Positions 27,533 to 37,918 of a DNA stretch of 64,000 bases are shown here, piece after piece. Position 1 is the stretch's first letter, and each line of letters opens with the position of its first letter. The notes under the pieces are model-generated. The model was not told the origin of the DNA. It ran no database searches and saw nothing but the letters and a program-made list of their open reading frames with translations. This stretch comes from JAHDHW01 sp963793295 (GTDB lineage: Bacteria > Bacteroidota > Bacteroidia > Chitinophagales > Saprospiraceae): the NCBI GenBank assembly GCA_963793295.1, contig CAWBZX010000002.1:58236-122235 (forward strand), given 5' to 3'. The translations under genes were made by a program, and so were the position numbers.

Positions 27533-27900
27533 TTATTTTTTGAGTGTATTTTTATAAATCATACCATCTTTCATGATCATCTTTAGATTATTATCATCCA
27601 GAATGATCGTTATGTCTTTAGTCGGCTCAGTATTGTATATCAACATATCAGCCCAAGCGCCTTCTTCGATTACACCCAATTTTACTTCTTTAAAATAATC
27701 CCTTGCAGCTCCATGATGAAACATATTAGCTTTCGTTGGATGGCCTAAAACCATTGAACCCCGATTTCCTGCAATCGGTCCGATAAAACGCCATTCGAGT
27801 GCATCAAAAGTAAGTTCTTTGTCTTGTGCGGAAAGTTGATATTCCAGGTTTATTGTAAAAGGAAAACAAAACTGAGAAATTTAAGTGAATAATTTTTCAA
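27533..27900 (-). pseudogene. chimeric remnant: sortilin-like hydrolase N-terminus joined to amidohydrolase C-terminus
   Basis: Reading 5' to 3' on the minus strand: a signal-peptide-like stretch (LKNYSLKFLSFVFLLQ) ends at a frameshift near 27850. ALEWRFIGPIAGNRGS and LGHPTKANMFHHGAA follow, which resemble the start of VPS10/sortilin-type glycosyl hydrolases. The same frame then switches to LGVIEEGAWADMLIYNTEP and LKMIMKDGMIYKNTL, the typical end of imidazolonepropionase-like amidohydrolases. The seam lies near 27690-27700. A deletion joining two unrelated genes explains this best. The longest ATG frame (27533-27754, 73 residues) could still be translated, but neither half would be functional. 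Confidence 0.6.
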
Positions 27901-27914
27901 CGTTTTATTGATTT

Positions 27915-29080
27915 TTATTTAGATTTTAAGAATGTATGCGAAAATTGGAAATTATATTTTGCTGAAAATTGAATTCTGTGGAATGCTCCATTTGTTCCAC
28001 TTTCCAACTCTCGATAACCGTACATATATTCTACACCAAAAAGTAATGGCGGCGCTGGTTTGAATATCAAATTCCCCGACGCACTCCATGCACTTTTATT
28101 AACTTGATTTCCAGTTAAGGCTGCATCATTATTTGCAATCAAGGCAGAAATATTAAAACTGGACATAAACCGTTCATTCCAATAATGTAAATAAGCTACA
28201 AAACCGTTCAAAGAATTGATCGCTGTTAAATTATTATTTTCATCCAAAACCACAGCATTCAAAAATGCTAACGCAATATATCTCCCAAGTCCTCGTCCGA
28301 TGGTACCCATAAAACGGATATCATCTTTTTCTCCAATCTTAAACTTTCCACCTGTAGTAAATCCCAATCCATGGGTAAAGTGCTTCACTTTATCTTCATC
28401 ATAATAACGCAGTCCTCGCACTATCCCAGCTAACGAAATCTTTCCATTCTCAAGGGTAAAGTTCTTTCTGGCGATTATATCCGGAAAGCCTCCTGAGGAA
28501 GTAATAAAATTGCCACCACGGTATGGAGTTATCGTTAACTTAGGATTTTCAATAGAAAATTGCCAGGTTTTATAAGTATATCTGAACTGAGGTTGACGAT
28601 TAAAAGCGATCCCTTCCGCTGCTCCGGTAAAATCGAGATCTTCCGGTAGAATTACAATCATGAAAGTAGACCATGTTTGGCCAAACAGAAAATCGCCCCA
28701 TTCAAAATAAAACTGCCGGAGACGTGGGTTGTAAGAATTGCTGACCCTTTCATCACCCGCTTTTGACAACAAAAAATCCATCTCTGCATAAGCATGAACT
28801 CGTTTCCCTGAGAGGGAACTTTCAACATCGAAATACAGCCTGGATTCCTTTACATGAAAATGCGTATCATAAACATTAAAACGATCTCCAACAGGAATAA
28901 CAGAAGGAAGATGAATGTCTTGGATTGGACTCTCCTCATTAGGTGTGCCGTTTCGATAATTTGTGAACATCATATCCAGCTTAGCAAAACCCCCGAAGGT
29001 GATAGTCGTTTCTTTTTTTCATCCTGTGCAAAGACAGAAATATAAACAATTGAAAAAAGTAGTAATAATCTTAATTTCAT
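27915..29080 (-). CDS. DcaP-like outer membrane porin, frameshifted near its start
   Basis: Restoring one base gives 388 residues: signal peptide MKLRLLLLFSIVYISVFAQ, then ITFGGFAKLDMMFTNYRNG, a short polar segment, SVIPVGDRFNVYDTHFHVKESRLYFDV, and a barrel ending FQFSHTFLKSK. This pattern fits the DcaP family of trimeric porins, which pass small dicarboxylate-like solutes in the studied member. The frame breaks in a run of seven A residues (29011-29017, seen as T on the plus strand); eight would keep the frame through DEKKETTITFGG. So the gene is either freshly broken or misread at a homopolymer. The rest of the frame is intact, which argues against old decay. Confidence 0.7.
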
Positions 29081-29329
29081 AGGTAAATGCATGTAATAAC
29101 TGAGCTAAATTCAGCAATCTAATGGTCTGTGGTCTTCATAGTCGATGAAACCAATTCGTATAAACCGATATTCTTATCAAAAGATTAGGGTTTCAAAAAT
29201 TTAGCTTTCAGGTAAATGTATTCTTGAAATATTAAATGTTTGAAGAATTTGAAAATTGATCAGCCCGCAAAATAAATAAAGTTGATTAAAAGAAATGATT
29301 AATAAAGAAAAAATCGGATAAATTTTACC

Positions 29330-30004
29330 TCATTCGTATAAACCAAAGGAATCGATTGATATTTCAACATTTTCGATTTCACAAGCTAAAACACCAATGA
29401 AATTCTCAGCGATATCAACTTCGGAAAAATGCCAAAGATTAGCCCTATTTTTAAAATAACCATTTACAGGAGCCGTGATAAAAATATCCTTAATCTGGTT
29501 CATTTTTCCATCTTCAGCTTTCAAAATGCTCTCTTTTCTCACCCAAAACCAATAAAATTTTTGTAATGGATTTTCAGCTGAATTTATTATTTCCCATTCA
29601 TCATCCCGAAAGAATGATCTGAAGTTTTTTAAAACTACTTTTTTTGTGTGTTCTATATCCAGACCAAGCTGACAATCTGTTGAATACGCAAGCGCTACAT
29701 AATTTTCAGCATGAGAAATGCTAAATGAAAAACCATCGATAAACGGTTTGTCATTTTCCGAATAATAAATTTGATTTATTTGGCCTGAATCAAAACCCAA
29801 ATTGGAAATTGCCCGTATAAGCAGGAGTCTTCCAAAACAATAATTGATTGCGCTTTGTTTGTTTTTATATCTTTTAGCTCTCACTTGCAAATCAGATGGA
29901 AGAAGTTCTATCAAGGCAGTAAGCTCAATGTTATTTTGCTCAATTAACGTATCCGCAACAAGAACATGAATATTTTTTAGCTTTTTTTGGATTCTTTTAG
30001 ACAA
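29330..30004 (-). CDS. pfaE: 4'-phosphopantetheinyl transferase of the PUFA synthase
   Basis: Sfp-type enzyme of 224 residues that attaches phosphopantetheine to acyl carrier domains. Signature motifs are ISHAENYVALAYS, GLDIEH with metal ligands Asp116 and Glu118, and WVRKESILKAEDGK with Glu158 and Lys162. It lies divergent to the TetR gene and next to pfaA, whose four carrier domains need this modification, so pfaE is the natural name. The promoter is TTG-N20-TATATTTG read on the minus strand (30084 to 30054). Confidence 0.85.
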   Translation of the reverse strand: MSKRIQKKLKNIHVLVADTLIEQNNIELTALIELLPSDLQVRAKRYKNKQSAINYCFGRLLLIRAISNLGFDSGQINQIYYSENDKPFIDGFSFSISHAENYVALAYSTDCQLGLDIEHTKKVVLKNFRSFFRDDEWEIINSAENPLQKFYWFWVRKESILKAEDGKMNQIKDIFITAPVNGYFKNRANLWHFSEVDIAENFIGVLACEIENVEISIDSFGLYE

Positions 30005-30008
30005 TAGT

Positions 30009-30084
30009 TTGACGGTTTAAACAATTATTCATTTCTTTGCGGTACTGACGGTACAAATATATTACCACAGATTGAATTGTCCAA
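30009..30084. promoter_or_regulatory. divergent promoters with a CGGTAC repeat, candidate TetR operator
   Basis: Plus strand: TTG at 30009 and TTTCTTTG at 30032-30039, N20 between. Minus strand: TTG at 30084-30082 and TATATTTG at 30061-30054, also N20. Between the two -7 elements lie two CGGTAC hexamers (30040-30045 and 30049-30054) inside TTTG...CAAA. A regulator bound there would cover both transcription starts. Confidence 0.5.
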
Positions 30085-30096
30085 ATTTATAGATGA

Positions 30097-30714
30097 ATGA
30101 TAGATAGAGAAACAATTATTAAAGTAGCTAGCGACCTGTTTTTGAAACATGGTATCAAGACTGTGACTTTGGACCGGATTACTCGTGAATTGCATACTTC
30201 AAAAAGAACCATTTACACGCATTTTTCTGATAAAACCGATTTATTGAAATCATGCTTAAATAAATACCACGCCCATATTCGAGAAGAAAACGAAGAAGTC
30301 ATTCGAAACTCTGAAAACGCCATTGAAGCCATGGGTTATTTGCATCAGCACATTGTCAATCGTGCGAGTGCTGCAAACCCTAATTTCTTCAATGATATTT
30401 TACATTATTACCCTGGCATGCTAGGCGAGTCGTATGGAGAAAACGGAAATTTTGCTCACGAAGAATTAATGTATTTAGCAAAATGGGGGATAAAAGATGG
30501 GTTGTTTGAGGAAGATTTGGATATTGATGTAACCATGAAAACCGTATTAAATTTATTAAAATTATTAAAAGACACAGATCAGTTTCCTGTAAACGAATAC
30601 AGTAAGGCGAGGTTAACTTTTGGAATTATGCTGCCGTATTTACGAGGCATTTGTACCAAAAAAGGAATCAAATTATTGGAAATGCAAAAGGAGTTGTTCT
30701 ACGTCACCTTATAA
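30097..30714 (+). CDS. TetR-family regulator of the PUFA locus
   Basis: DNA-binding regulator of 205 residues. The N-terminal helix-turn-helix is typical (LDRITRELHTSKRTIYTHFSDKTDLL, about residues 25-50). The C-terminal ligand domain is helical and unassigned. The gene is divergent to pfaE and ends 17 bp before pfaA, so it probably heads the pfa operon and controls both directions through the CGGTAC repeats. TetR proteins near fatty acid genes often bind acyl-CoA; that is inference here. ATG 30097 is chosen; ATG 30093 is in a closed frame. Confidence 0.85.
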   Translation: MIDRETIIKVASDLFLKHGIKTVTLDRITRELHTSKRTIYTHFSDKTDLLKSCLNKYHAHIREENEEVIRNSENAIEAMGYLHQHIVNRASAANPNFFNDILHYYPGMLGESYGENGNFAHEELMYLAKWGIKDGLFEEDLDIDVTMKTVLNLLKLLKDTDQFPVNEYSKARLTFGIMLPYLRGICTKKGIKLLEMQKELFYVTL

Positions 30715-30731
30715 GCCAAAAAAAATAAGCA

Positions 30732-33700
30732 ATGAATATAAATAGTTCGTTGAAAAAAACACCAATAGCTGTAGTCGGAATGTCTGCTATGTTTGCAGAT
30801 GCTGGTAATTTGGAAGAGTTTTGGACCAACATCGTCCAGTCAAAAGACAGCATCGTCGAAATCCCGGAAAGTCGATGGAGCATTAGTGATTATTATGATG
30901 CTGATATGAGTGCAGAGGATAAAACCTATTGCAAGGTTGGTGGTTTTTTACCTGAAATAGATTTTAATCCTATGGAATTTGGCTTGCCGCCTAATATTCT
31001 GGAGGTTACTGATGTTTCACAACTTTTGGCCTTGGTGGCTGCGCGTGATGCCTTTGAAGATGCAGGATATGGTCAAAAATCTGCAAAATTTACAGCGGAA
31101 TTGAAAGAGCGTACCGGTGTACTACTTGGCGTTGGTGGTGGTCAAAAATTGATTACTCCATTGACTGCCAGACTGCAATTTCCTATCTGGGAAAGAGCAT
31201 TACGCTCAAGTGGTGTAGCAGAGGAAGACATTCCAATGATCGTTGATAAAATGAAAAAGGCTTACATCGGCTGGAATGAAAATTCATTTCCTGGAATGCT
31301 CGGAAATGTTATCTCTGGTCGAATTACAAATAGATTTGATTTAGGAGGAATAAACAGTGTCGTTGATGCAGCTTGCGCAGCTTCTTTAAGTGCGATCAAA
31401 ATGGCGGTTAGTGAATTGATTGAAGGCCGCGTTGATATGATGCTTACCGGTGGTGTGGATACTGACAATTCCCCCTTTATGTATATGTCCTTCTCAAAAA
31501 CACCTGCTTTCTCAAAATCAGGACATATCCGTCCTTTTGATGATGCTGCAGACGGCATGTTGATTGGTGAAGGAATTGGAATGTTGGTTTTGAAAAGATT
31601 GGAAGATGCTGAGCGTGATGGCGATAGAATATACGCTTTAATAAAAGGAGTTGGTGCTTCAAGCGACGGAAGGTTTAAGTCAGTTTATGCACCTCGTCCA
31701 TCCGGACAAGCTTTGGCGATGAGAAGAACTTACGAAGATGCCGGTTTTGAACCTTCCACAGTAGGTTTGATCGAAGGACATGGAACAGGAACTGGTGCCG
31801 GAGACCCTACAGAGTTCGAATCCATGCAAATGGTTTTTGGAGAAAATAATCCTAAGAAAAACGAAATTGGTATTGGAAGTGTAAAATCTCAAGTTGGACA
31901 TACAAAAGCAGCAGCAGGTTCCGCTGGTATGATCAAAGCAGCTTTAGCATTATACCACAAAATATTGCCGGGTTCAATCAATGTAACCAAACCGAATACA
32001 AAGTTTAATATTGAAGATTCTGCTTTTTATGTAAATTCAGAAACGCGACCCTGGTTCAAAAAAGATCATCCTCGAAGAATAGGTGTCAGTGCTTTTGGCT
32101 TTGGTGGCATCAATGTTCACTTCGCATTGGAAGAATACAATAGCGAACCTTTGGAACAGGACAGAATCCACATCCCTTTCCATTCTATTCTTTTAAAAGC
32201 AAACACGCCGGACGAACTTTTGGTGCAATGTCAAAATGTTCTAACTGGTTTAAATTCTGAAACTTCAGCTGACATTTATTTCGAATTAAAAAGATCAAGT
32301 GGAGCTTTTCAGGTTTCAAAAAATGAAGCTAGGATTGGTTTCGTCGTTGAATCTCTTGAAGAATGTATTCAAAAACTGTCTTTGGCAGTAAAATTACTGC
32401 AAACAGATAAAAAGTCCTGGGACCATCCTAAAGGAATGTACTTCCGACCTCATGGAATTGATGAGCACGATAAAGTAGTTGCTTTGTTCTCCGGACAAGG
32501 TTCCCAATACGTTGGGATGGGAACAGAAATCGTTAATGCTTTTCCTGAAATTCAGAAAGCTTATGCTAAGCTGGATAACCTTTTCCAAAAAGATAATCAA
32601 ACGGCATTGACGGATCTGGTTTTTCCAAAACCAGTTTTTACCAACGAAGAAAAAGAAGCGCAACAATCCCAACTCACCCAAACTCAAATTGTCCAACCCG
32701 CAATTGGAGGCTTGAGCATGGGAATGTACAAAACATTGACCAATGCAGGCTTCAAAGCGGATTTTCTGGCTGGACACAGTTTTGGAGAGTTGACGGCGCT
32801 TTGGGCAGGTGGTGTTATTTCTGATGAACATTATCTTTTCTTAGCAAAAGCAAGAGGCCAGGCGATGGCACAACAATCCGGACAAGCGGATGCTGGCAGT
32901 ATGCTAGCTGTAAAAGGTACGGAAGATCAAGTCACTCCTTTTCTAAGTCAGATGGATGGCGTAACTATCGCTAACCTAAATTCTTCGAGCCAACTCGTTT
33001 TGGGTGGAAGTACCGCAGCTATCGAAAAAGCAAAGGATTTATTGAGCAATAATGGAATCAAATCAGTCCAGTTACCGGTTTCTGCTGCATTCCATACATC
33101 ATACGTTGGTCATGCACAGCAACCTTTTGCTGAAGCGATCCAAAGTTGTGAGTTCAAAACAGCAAAAACGCCAGTTTATTCAAATACCACAGCTCAGCCT
33201 TATCCGACCAATGCTGCTGAGATGAAAAATATTTTGGAAGGACATATTTTAAAGGCGGTCCAGTTTAAATCTCAAATTGAAAATATCTATCAAGCTGGCG
33301 GAAGCGTTTTTGTTGAATTTGGACCGAAACCAGTTCTAACCAATTTGGTAAAAGATATATTAAAAGACAAGGATCATTATGCAGTAGCATTAAATCCAAA
33401 CGCACAGAAAAATAGCGATTTACAATTCCGTCAGGCAGTTGTACACTTACAGGTTTTAGGGTTGCCATTAGGCAATTTGGATATTTTCCACAGACAAGAA
33501 ACGAAGCCACAAGCTATTACTAAAATGAATGTCAAATTGAGTGGAAATAACTACGTAAGTGCTCCAACTCAAAAGGCTTATGAGGAAGTTTTAAATAATA
33601 ATTTTAAAATAAAACAAACATCAGTTCAAATTCCTGTAACTGAAATAAAAGAAACGGTCACTCCGCAAGTTGTTGCCGTTGATCAAAATGAAGAAGATCT

Positions 33701-36700
33701 AATGAATAAGGAAACCTTAAATCTAATAAAAGAAACGCTGGAACATTTTAAAAACCAGCAAACTAAATCTATTGAGCTTTTTGAAAATTTGATTTCAGAG
33801 CAGAACAAACAGTCTTTGGAATTAATCCAGATGCTTGGAAAACAATTCGGAAGTGAAGATGCTTCAAATATTCCAAGCACAACAAGTATGAATGCTCCAA
33901 TTCAAAATGGAACTTCAACTCATGTTTCTACACCTAAGCCAACAAGCAATGGTAATGGAAAGAGTCATCAAACTGGCACTGTAGAGAAAACAACTATCGT
34001 TCAATCTCCAGCTGAAGTTTTGGATATACCTCAAACAGCTAATGTTGAATCAAATCAAAACACAGATTTGGTTACTGAAATCCTGATGAAAGTCGTCAGT
34101 GAGAAAACAGGCTATCCTGCTGAAATGCTCGAATTGAGTATGGATATGGAAGCTGATTTGGGAATTGACTCCATCAAACGTGTAGAAATCTTCGGTGCTA
34201 TTACAGAACAACACGCTGAACTTTCAAATATCAATCCGCAGGAATTAACAGAATTGAGAACACTAGGTGAAATCGTCACTTATATTTCCGGAAAAAGCGG
34301 ATCAACTTCAACATCTGCTCCTCAAAAAGTAGCAAATCCGCAAGCTGTTGCTCCGGCTGCAGTGGCAACACCTGTAATTGTTGAAACACCGAAACCTGTT
34401 TCAAATGCAAAAGCTCCGGCCGCCAATGACAGCATGGTCACTGAAATCCTGATGAAAGTAGTGAGTGAAAAAACAGGTTATCCTGCTGAAATGCTCGAAT
34501 TGAGTATGGATATGGAAGCTGATTTAGGAATTGACTCTATCAAACGTGTAGAAATCTTCGGAGCCATCACAGAACAGCACGCTGAACTTTCAAATATCAA
34601 TCCGCAGGAATTAACGGAATTGAGAACACTTGGTGAAATCGTAACTTATATTTCCGGAAAAAGTGTTTCCCCTTCAACGCCTCAAAATACGCCAACTCCT
34701 GTAGCAACGGCACCAGTTGCTCAACCAGTTGTTGAAACACCGCAACCTGTTTCAAATGCAACAGCCTCTGCTGCGAATGACAGCATGGTTACCGAAATTT
34801 TGATGAAAGTGGTGAGTGAAAAAACAGGTTATCCTGCTGAAATGCTCGAATTGAGCATGGACATGGAAGCTGACCTCGGAATTGACTCTATCAAAAGAGT
34901 GGAAATTTTCGGTGCCATCACCGAACAACACGCTGAACTTGTCAGATATCAATCCGCAGGAATTAACGGAATTGAGAACACTTGGGGAAATTGTAACTTA
35001 TATTTCCGGAAAAAGTGTTTCTCCTTCAACGCCTCAAAATACGCCAACTCCTGTAGCAACGGCACCAGTTGCTCAACCAGTTGTTGAAACACCGAAACCT
35101 GTTTCAAATGGAACAGCCTCCGCTGCGAATGACAGCATGGTCACTGAAATTTTGATGAAAGTGGTAAGTGAAAAAACAGGTTATCCTGCTGAAATGCTTG
35201 AATTGAGTATGGATATGGAAGCTGACTTCGGAATTGACTCTATCAAAAGAGTAGAAATCTTCGGAGCAATTACTGAGCAGCATGCTGAATTGTCAGATAT
35301 CAATCCACAGGAATTGACGGAACTAAGAACCCTTGGTGAAATCGTAACTTACATTTCCGGTAAATCAAAAAAAAAAGTATTAGCTTAGTTCAGAACACCG
35401 CCAGTAGAAAAAATTGAATCAAAAGGAGGTCTCTCAACTGTTGAGACCTCCCTTTTTAATGGAGTTGAGCGCAAAGCAATAACTTTAAAATACCTTCCAG
35501 CTCCGGATCTTTTAGATTTCAATCCAGAAAATCAGCTTTTAACTGTCATCACCAACGAAGGAACTGAATTGACAGCTTCCGTCAAAAAGCAACTCGAAGA
35601 AAAAGGTCAAAAAGTTGTTGTTTTGAACTTGCCAAATACTTCAGGCAATTTTGAAAAAGCAATTACTTTAAACGGGAATTCGGATCAGGATATAAAAGAA
35701 GCTGTTGAAACCATCATTTCAAAATATGGTCAAATCGGTTCATTTATCCATTTGCATCCACATTTCGAATTTAAAGGGCACAATTTCGCCAGCCATTTCC
35801 CAACCGAGAGAAACATTTTAAAAACAGTCTTTTTACTTGCTAAATATTTACAGCCATCCCTGCAAAAGGCTAGTCAAACTCAAAGACCTGCTTTCATGAC
35901 GGTTACTCGTTTGGATGGAAAACTAGGCTTAGGAAAACGATCCAATATTTCAATCATGGGTGGCGGTCTTTCCGGATTAGTAAAATCATTGAACCTGGAA
36001 TGGTCACCGGTTTATTGCCGAGCCATTGATATTCAACCTGAATTAAATAATGAAGTCATTGCAAAGCATGTTTTTGAAGAATTGCACGATGCTAATTTAA
36101 TGTATTCAGAAATTGGAATTTCTGAAGAAGGAAGAAAGACTTTCGAAACTACAAAAACTTTGCTGGGCGATCAGCAGACAATCACTGCAGATGTAACTCC
36201 AAATGATGTCTTTTTGGTAAGTGGCGGTGCTAAAGGTGTCACAGCAAGCTGTGTTATCGAGCTGGCAAAAAAATTCCAACCAAAACTGATTTTAATTGGA
36301 AGATCTTCATTGGAATTTGAACTTCCGGCTTATGCGGCAAATGAAAACGATGAGGCTGTTTTGAAACGATTGATTATGACTGACTTGAAGGAAAAAGGAG
36401 AAAAGGTTGACTTGAAAGTGGTTAAACGAACCTTCAACAACATCATCGCGAAAAAAGAAATTGACGATACTTTGGCGCAAATTAAAGCTGCCGGATCAGA
36501 TGTCATTTATTTAAAATCTGACATTACAAATTTAAACGAAATCCGTCCTCAATTGAATGATGTAAGCAAAAAGTGGGGACCAATCACAGGTCTGATTCAC
36601 GGTGCTGGAAGATTAGCAGACAAACACATTCAAAACAAAACAGAGGATGATTTCAACAATGTGCTTTCTGTAAAATTGGATGGTTTGCTAAGTATGTTGA

Positions 36701-37891
36701 GCGTTGTTAATCCGGATCAATTGAAGCATTTGGTTCTTTTTTCATCAGTCGCTGGGTTTTATGGAAATATTGGTCAGACGGATTATTCGATGGCCAATGA
36801 AATTCTCAGCAAAGCAGCCCATTTGTTTAGAAAAAATCACCCTAATACTAAAGTTTCGGCAATCAACTGGGGAGCCTGGGAAGGAGGAATGGTGAGTCCT
36901 GAATTGCAAAAGAAATTTGAAGAAGCTGGTGTGACTTTAGTCAATCACCCAGGTGGTGCTGCAATGTTTGTCAATGAATTTAATACCGTTTACAATGATC
37001 AACCACAAGTGATTATCGGCGGCACATTGCCAACGCCACAAAGCGAGCTGACAGAAGATTTGAAAACTTACGAAGTAAAACGACATCTTGAATTAAAAGA
37101 CAATCCATTTTTAAAGCATCATTCAATCCAGGGTAATGCCGTCTTACCGGTTGTCAACGCAGCCGCATGGATGGCAGATTCTTGTGTAAAGTTGTTTCCC
37201 GATTTTCACCTTTATAAAATGAAAAACTTACAACTTTTCAAAGGAATCGTATTTGATGGAACGGAGAAAAATGATTATTACACCGAGATCAAAGAAATTT
37301 ATAAAACTTCAGAAACCATCGTTTTTGAAGTGGCTGTAATGAGTGAAGGCAGCCAAACTACCCACTTATCATTACAAATCAGAAATCACGCTTCGCCATA
37401 AAAGTATTAAAGAAACGCCTGCAAAGTTTTTTCATGATGAGATTAAAGCAGGAACAGCGATAAATGGAGCAGAATTGTATAAAGATGGTTCATTGTTTCA
37501 TGGCCCGTATTATCAGGGAATTGAGGAAATCTTGGAGTACAGCGATAAGCATATGGTCATGAAATGCAAAGCCAATTCAGTACCGTTAGCGGAACAGGGG
37601 CAATTTCCAATTACTTCACTGAACACTTTCTTTTTGGATATCCAATACCAGGGAATGGTTGTTTGGGTTCAAAAACACCACGATGGAGCCAAGAGCCTTC
37701 CGTTGAAAACCGACGAAGGGGTTGTTTACAAAGATTTGCCTTTTGATAAGACTTTGTATGTGCATATTTCAGTTGAAGAAAACACCCCATTTAAAATGTC
37801 AGCCAAGTGTACCGTTTACGACGAAAACGGAGAAGTTTATTTAGTTACAACTGGAGCAGCGGTAACCGTTTCTCCGGAATTAAAATGGTAA
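30732..37891 (+). CDS. pfaA: PUFA synthase subunit PfaA (KS-AT-4xACP-KR-DH), three lesions
   Basis: Iterative synthase of about 2385 residues when corrected. Domains in order: ketosynthase (Cys215 in DAACAAS, His350 in EGHGTGTGAG), acyltransferase (Ser683 in GHSFGE), then four ACPs with GIDSIKRVEI whose serine codons lie at 34170, 34536, 34887 and 35239. Next come a ketoreductase (FLVSGGAKGVTA, DYSMAN) and a PKS-type dehydratase (HSIQGNAVLP near 37120). Lesions: one extra base at about 34941 in ACP3, an in-frame TAG at 35386 after the ACP array, and one extra base at about 37365. Sequence on both sides of each stays coding. ACP4 reads DFGIDS, not DLGIDS. Works with PfaC, PfaD and PfaE. Confidence 0.88.
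34080..35360 (+). repeat. four near-identical ACP repeats within pfaA
   Basis: Repeat units of about 351-366 bp encode the carrier domain plus a Pro/Ala/Thr-rich linker. Serine-codon spacing is 366, 351 and 352 bp. The last, not divisible by three, marks the single-base insertion. The copies are so alike that collapse or misjoining in assembly is possible, and the true ACP number may be higher. Confidence 0.85.
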
Positions 37892-37918
37892 CATTTAATT
37901 GAATGCGAATTGAAGCAT

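Noticed and set aside
35569..37401. KR-DH part of pfaA as an independent gene with TTG start at 35569
   Set aside because: The coding text extends upstream in the same frame to the stop at 35386, with no ribosome binding site or ATG, so it belongs to pfaA.
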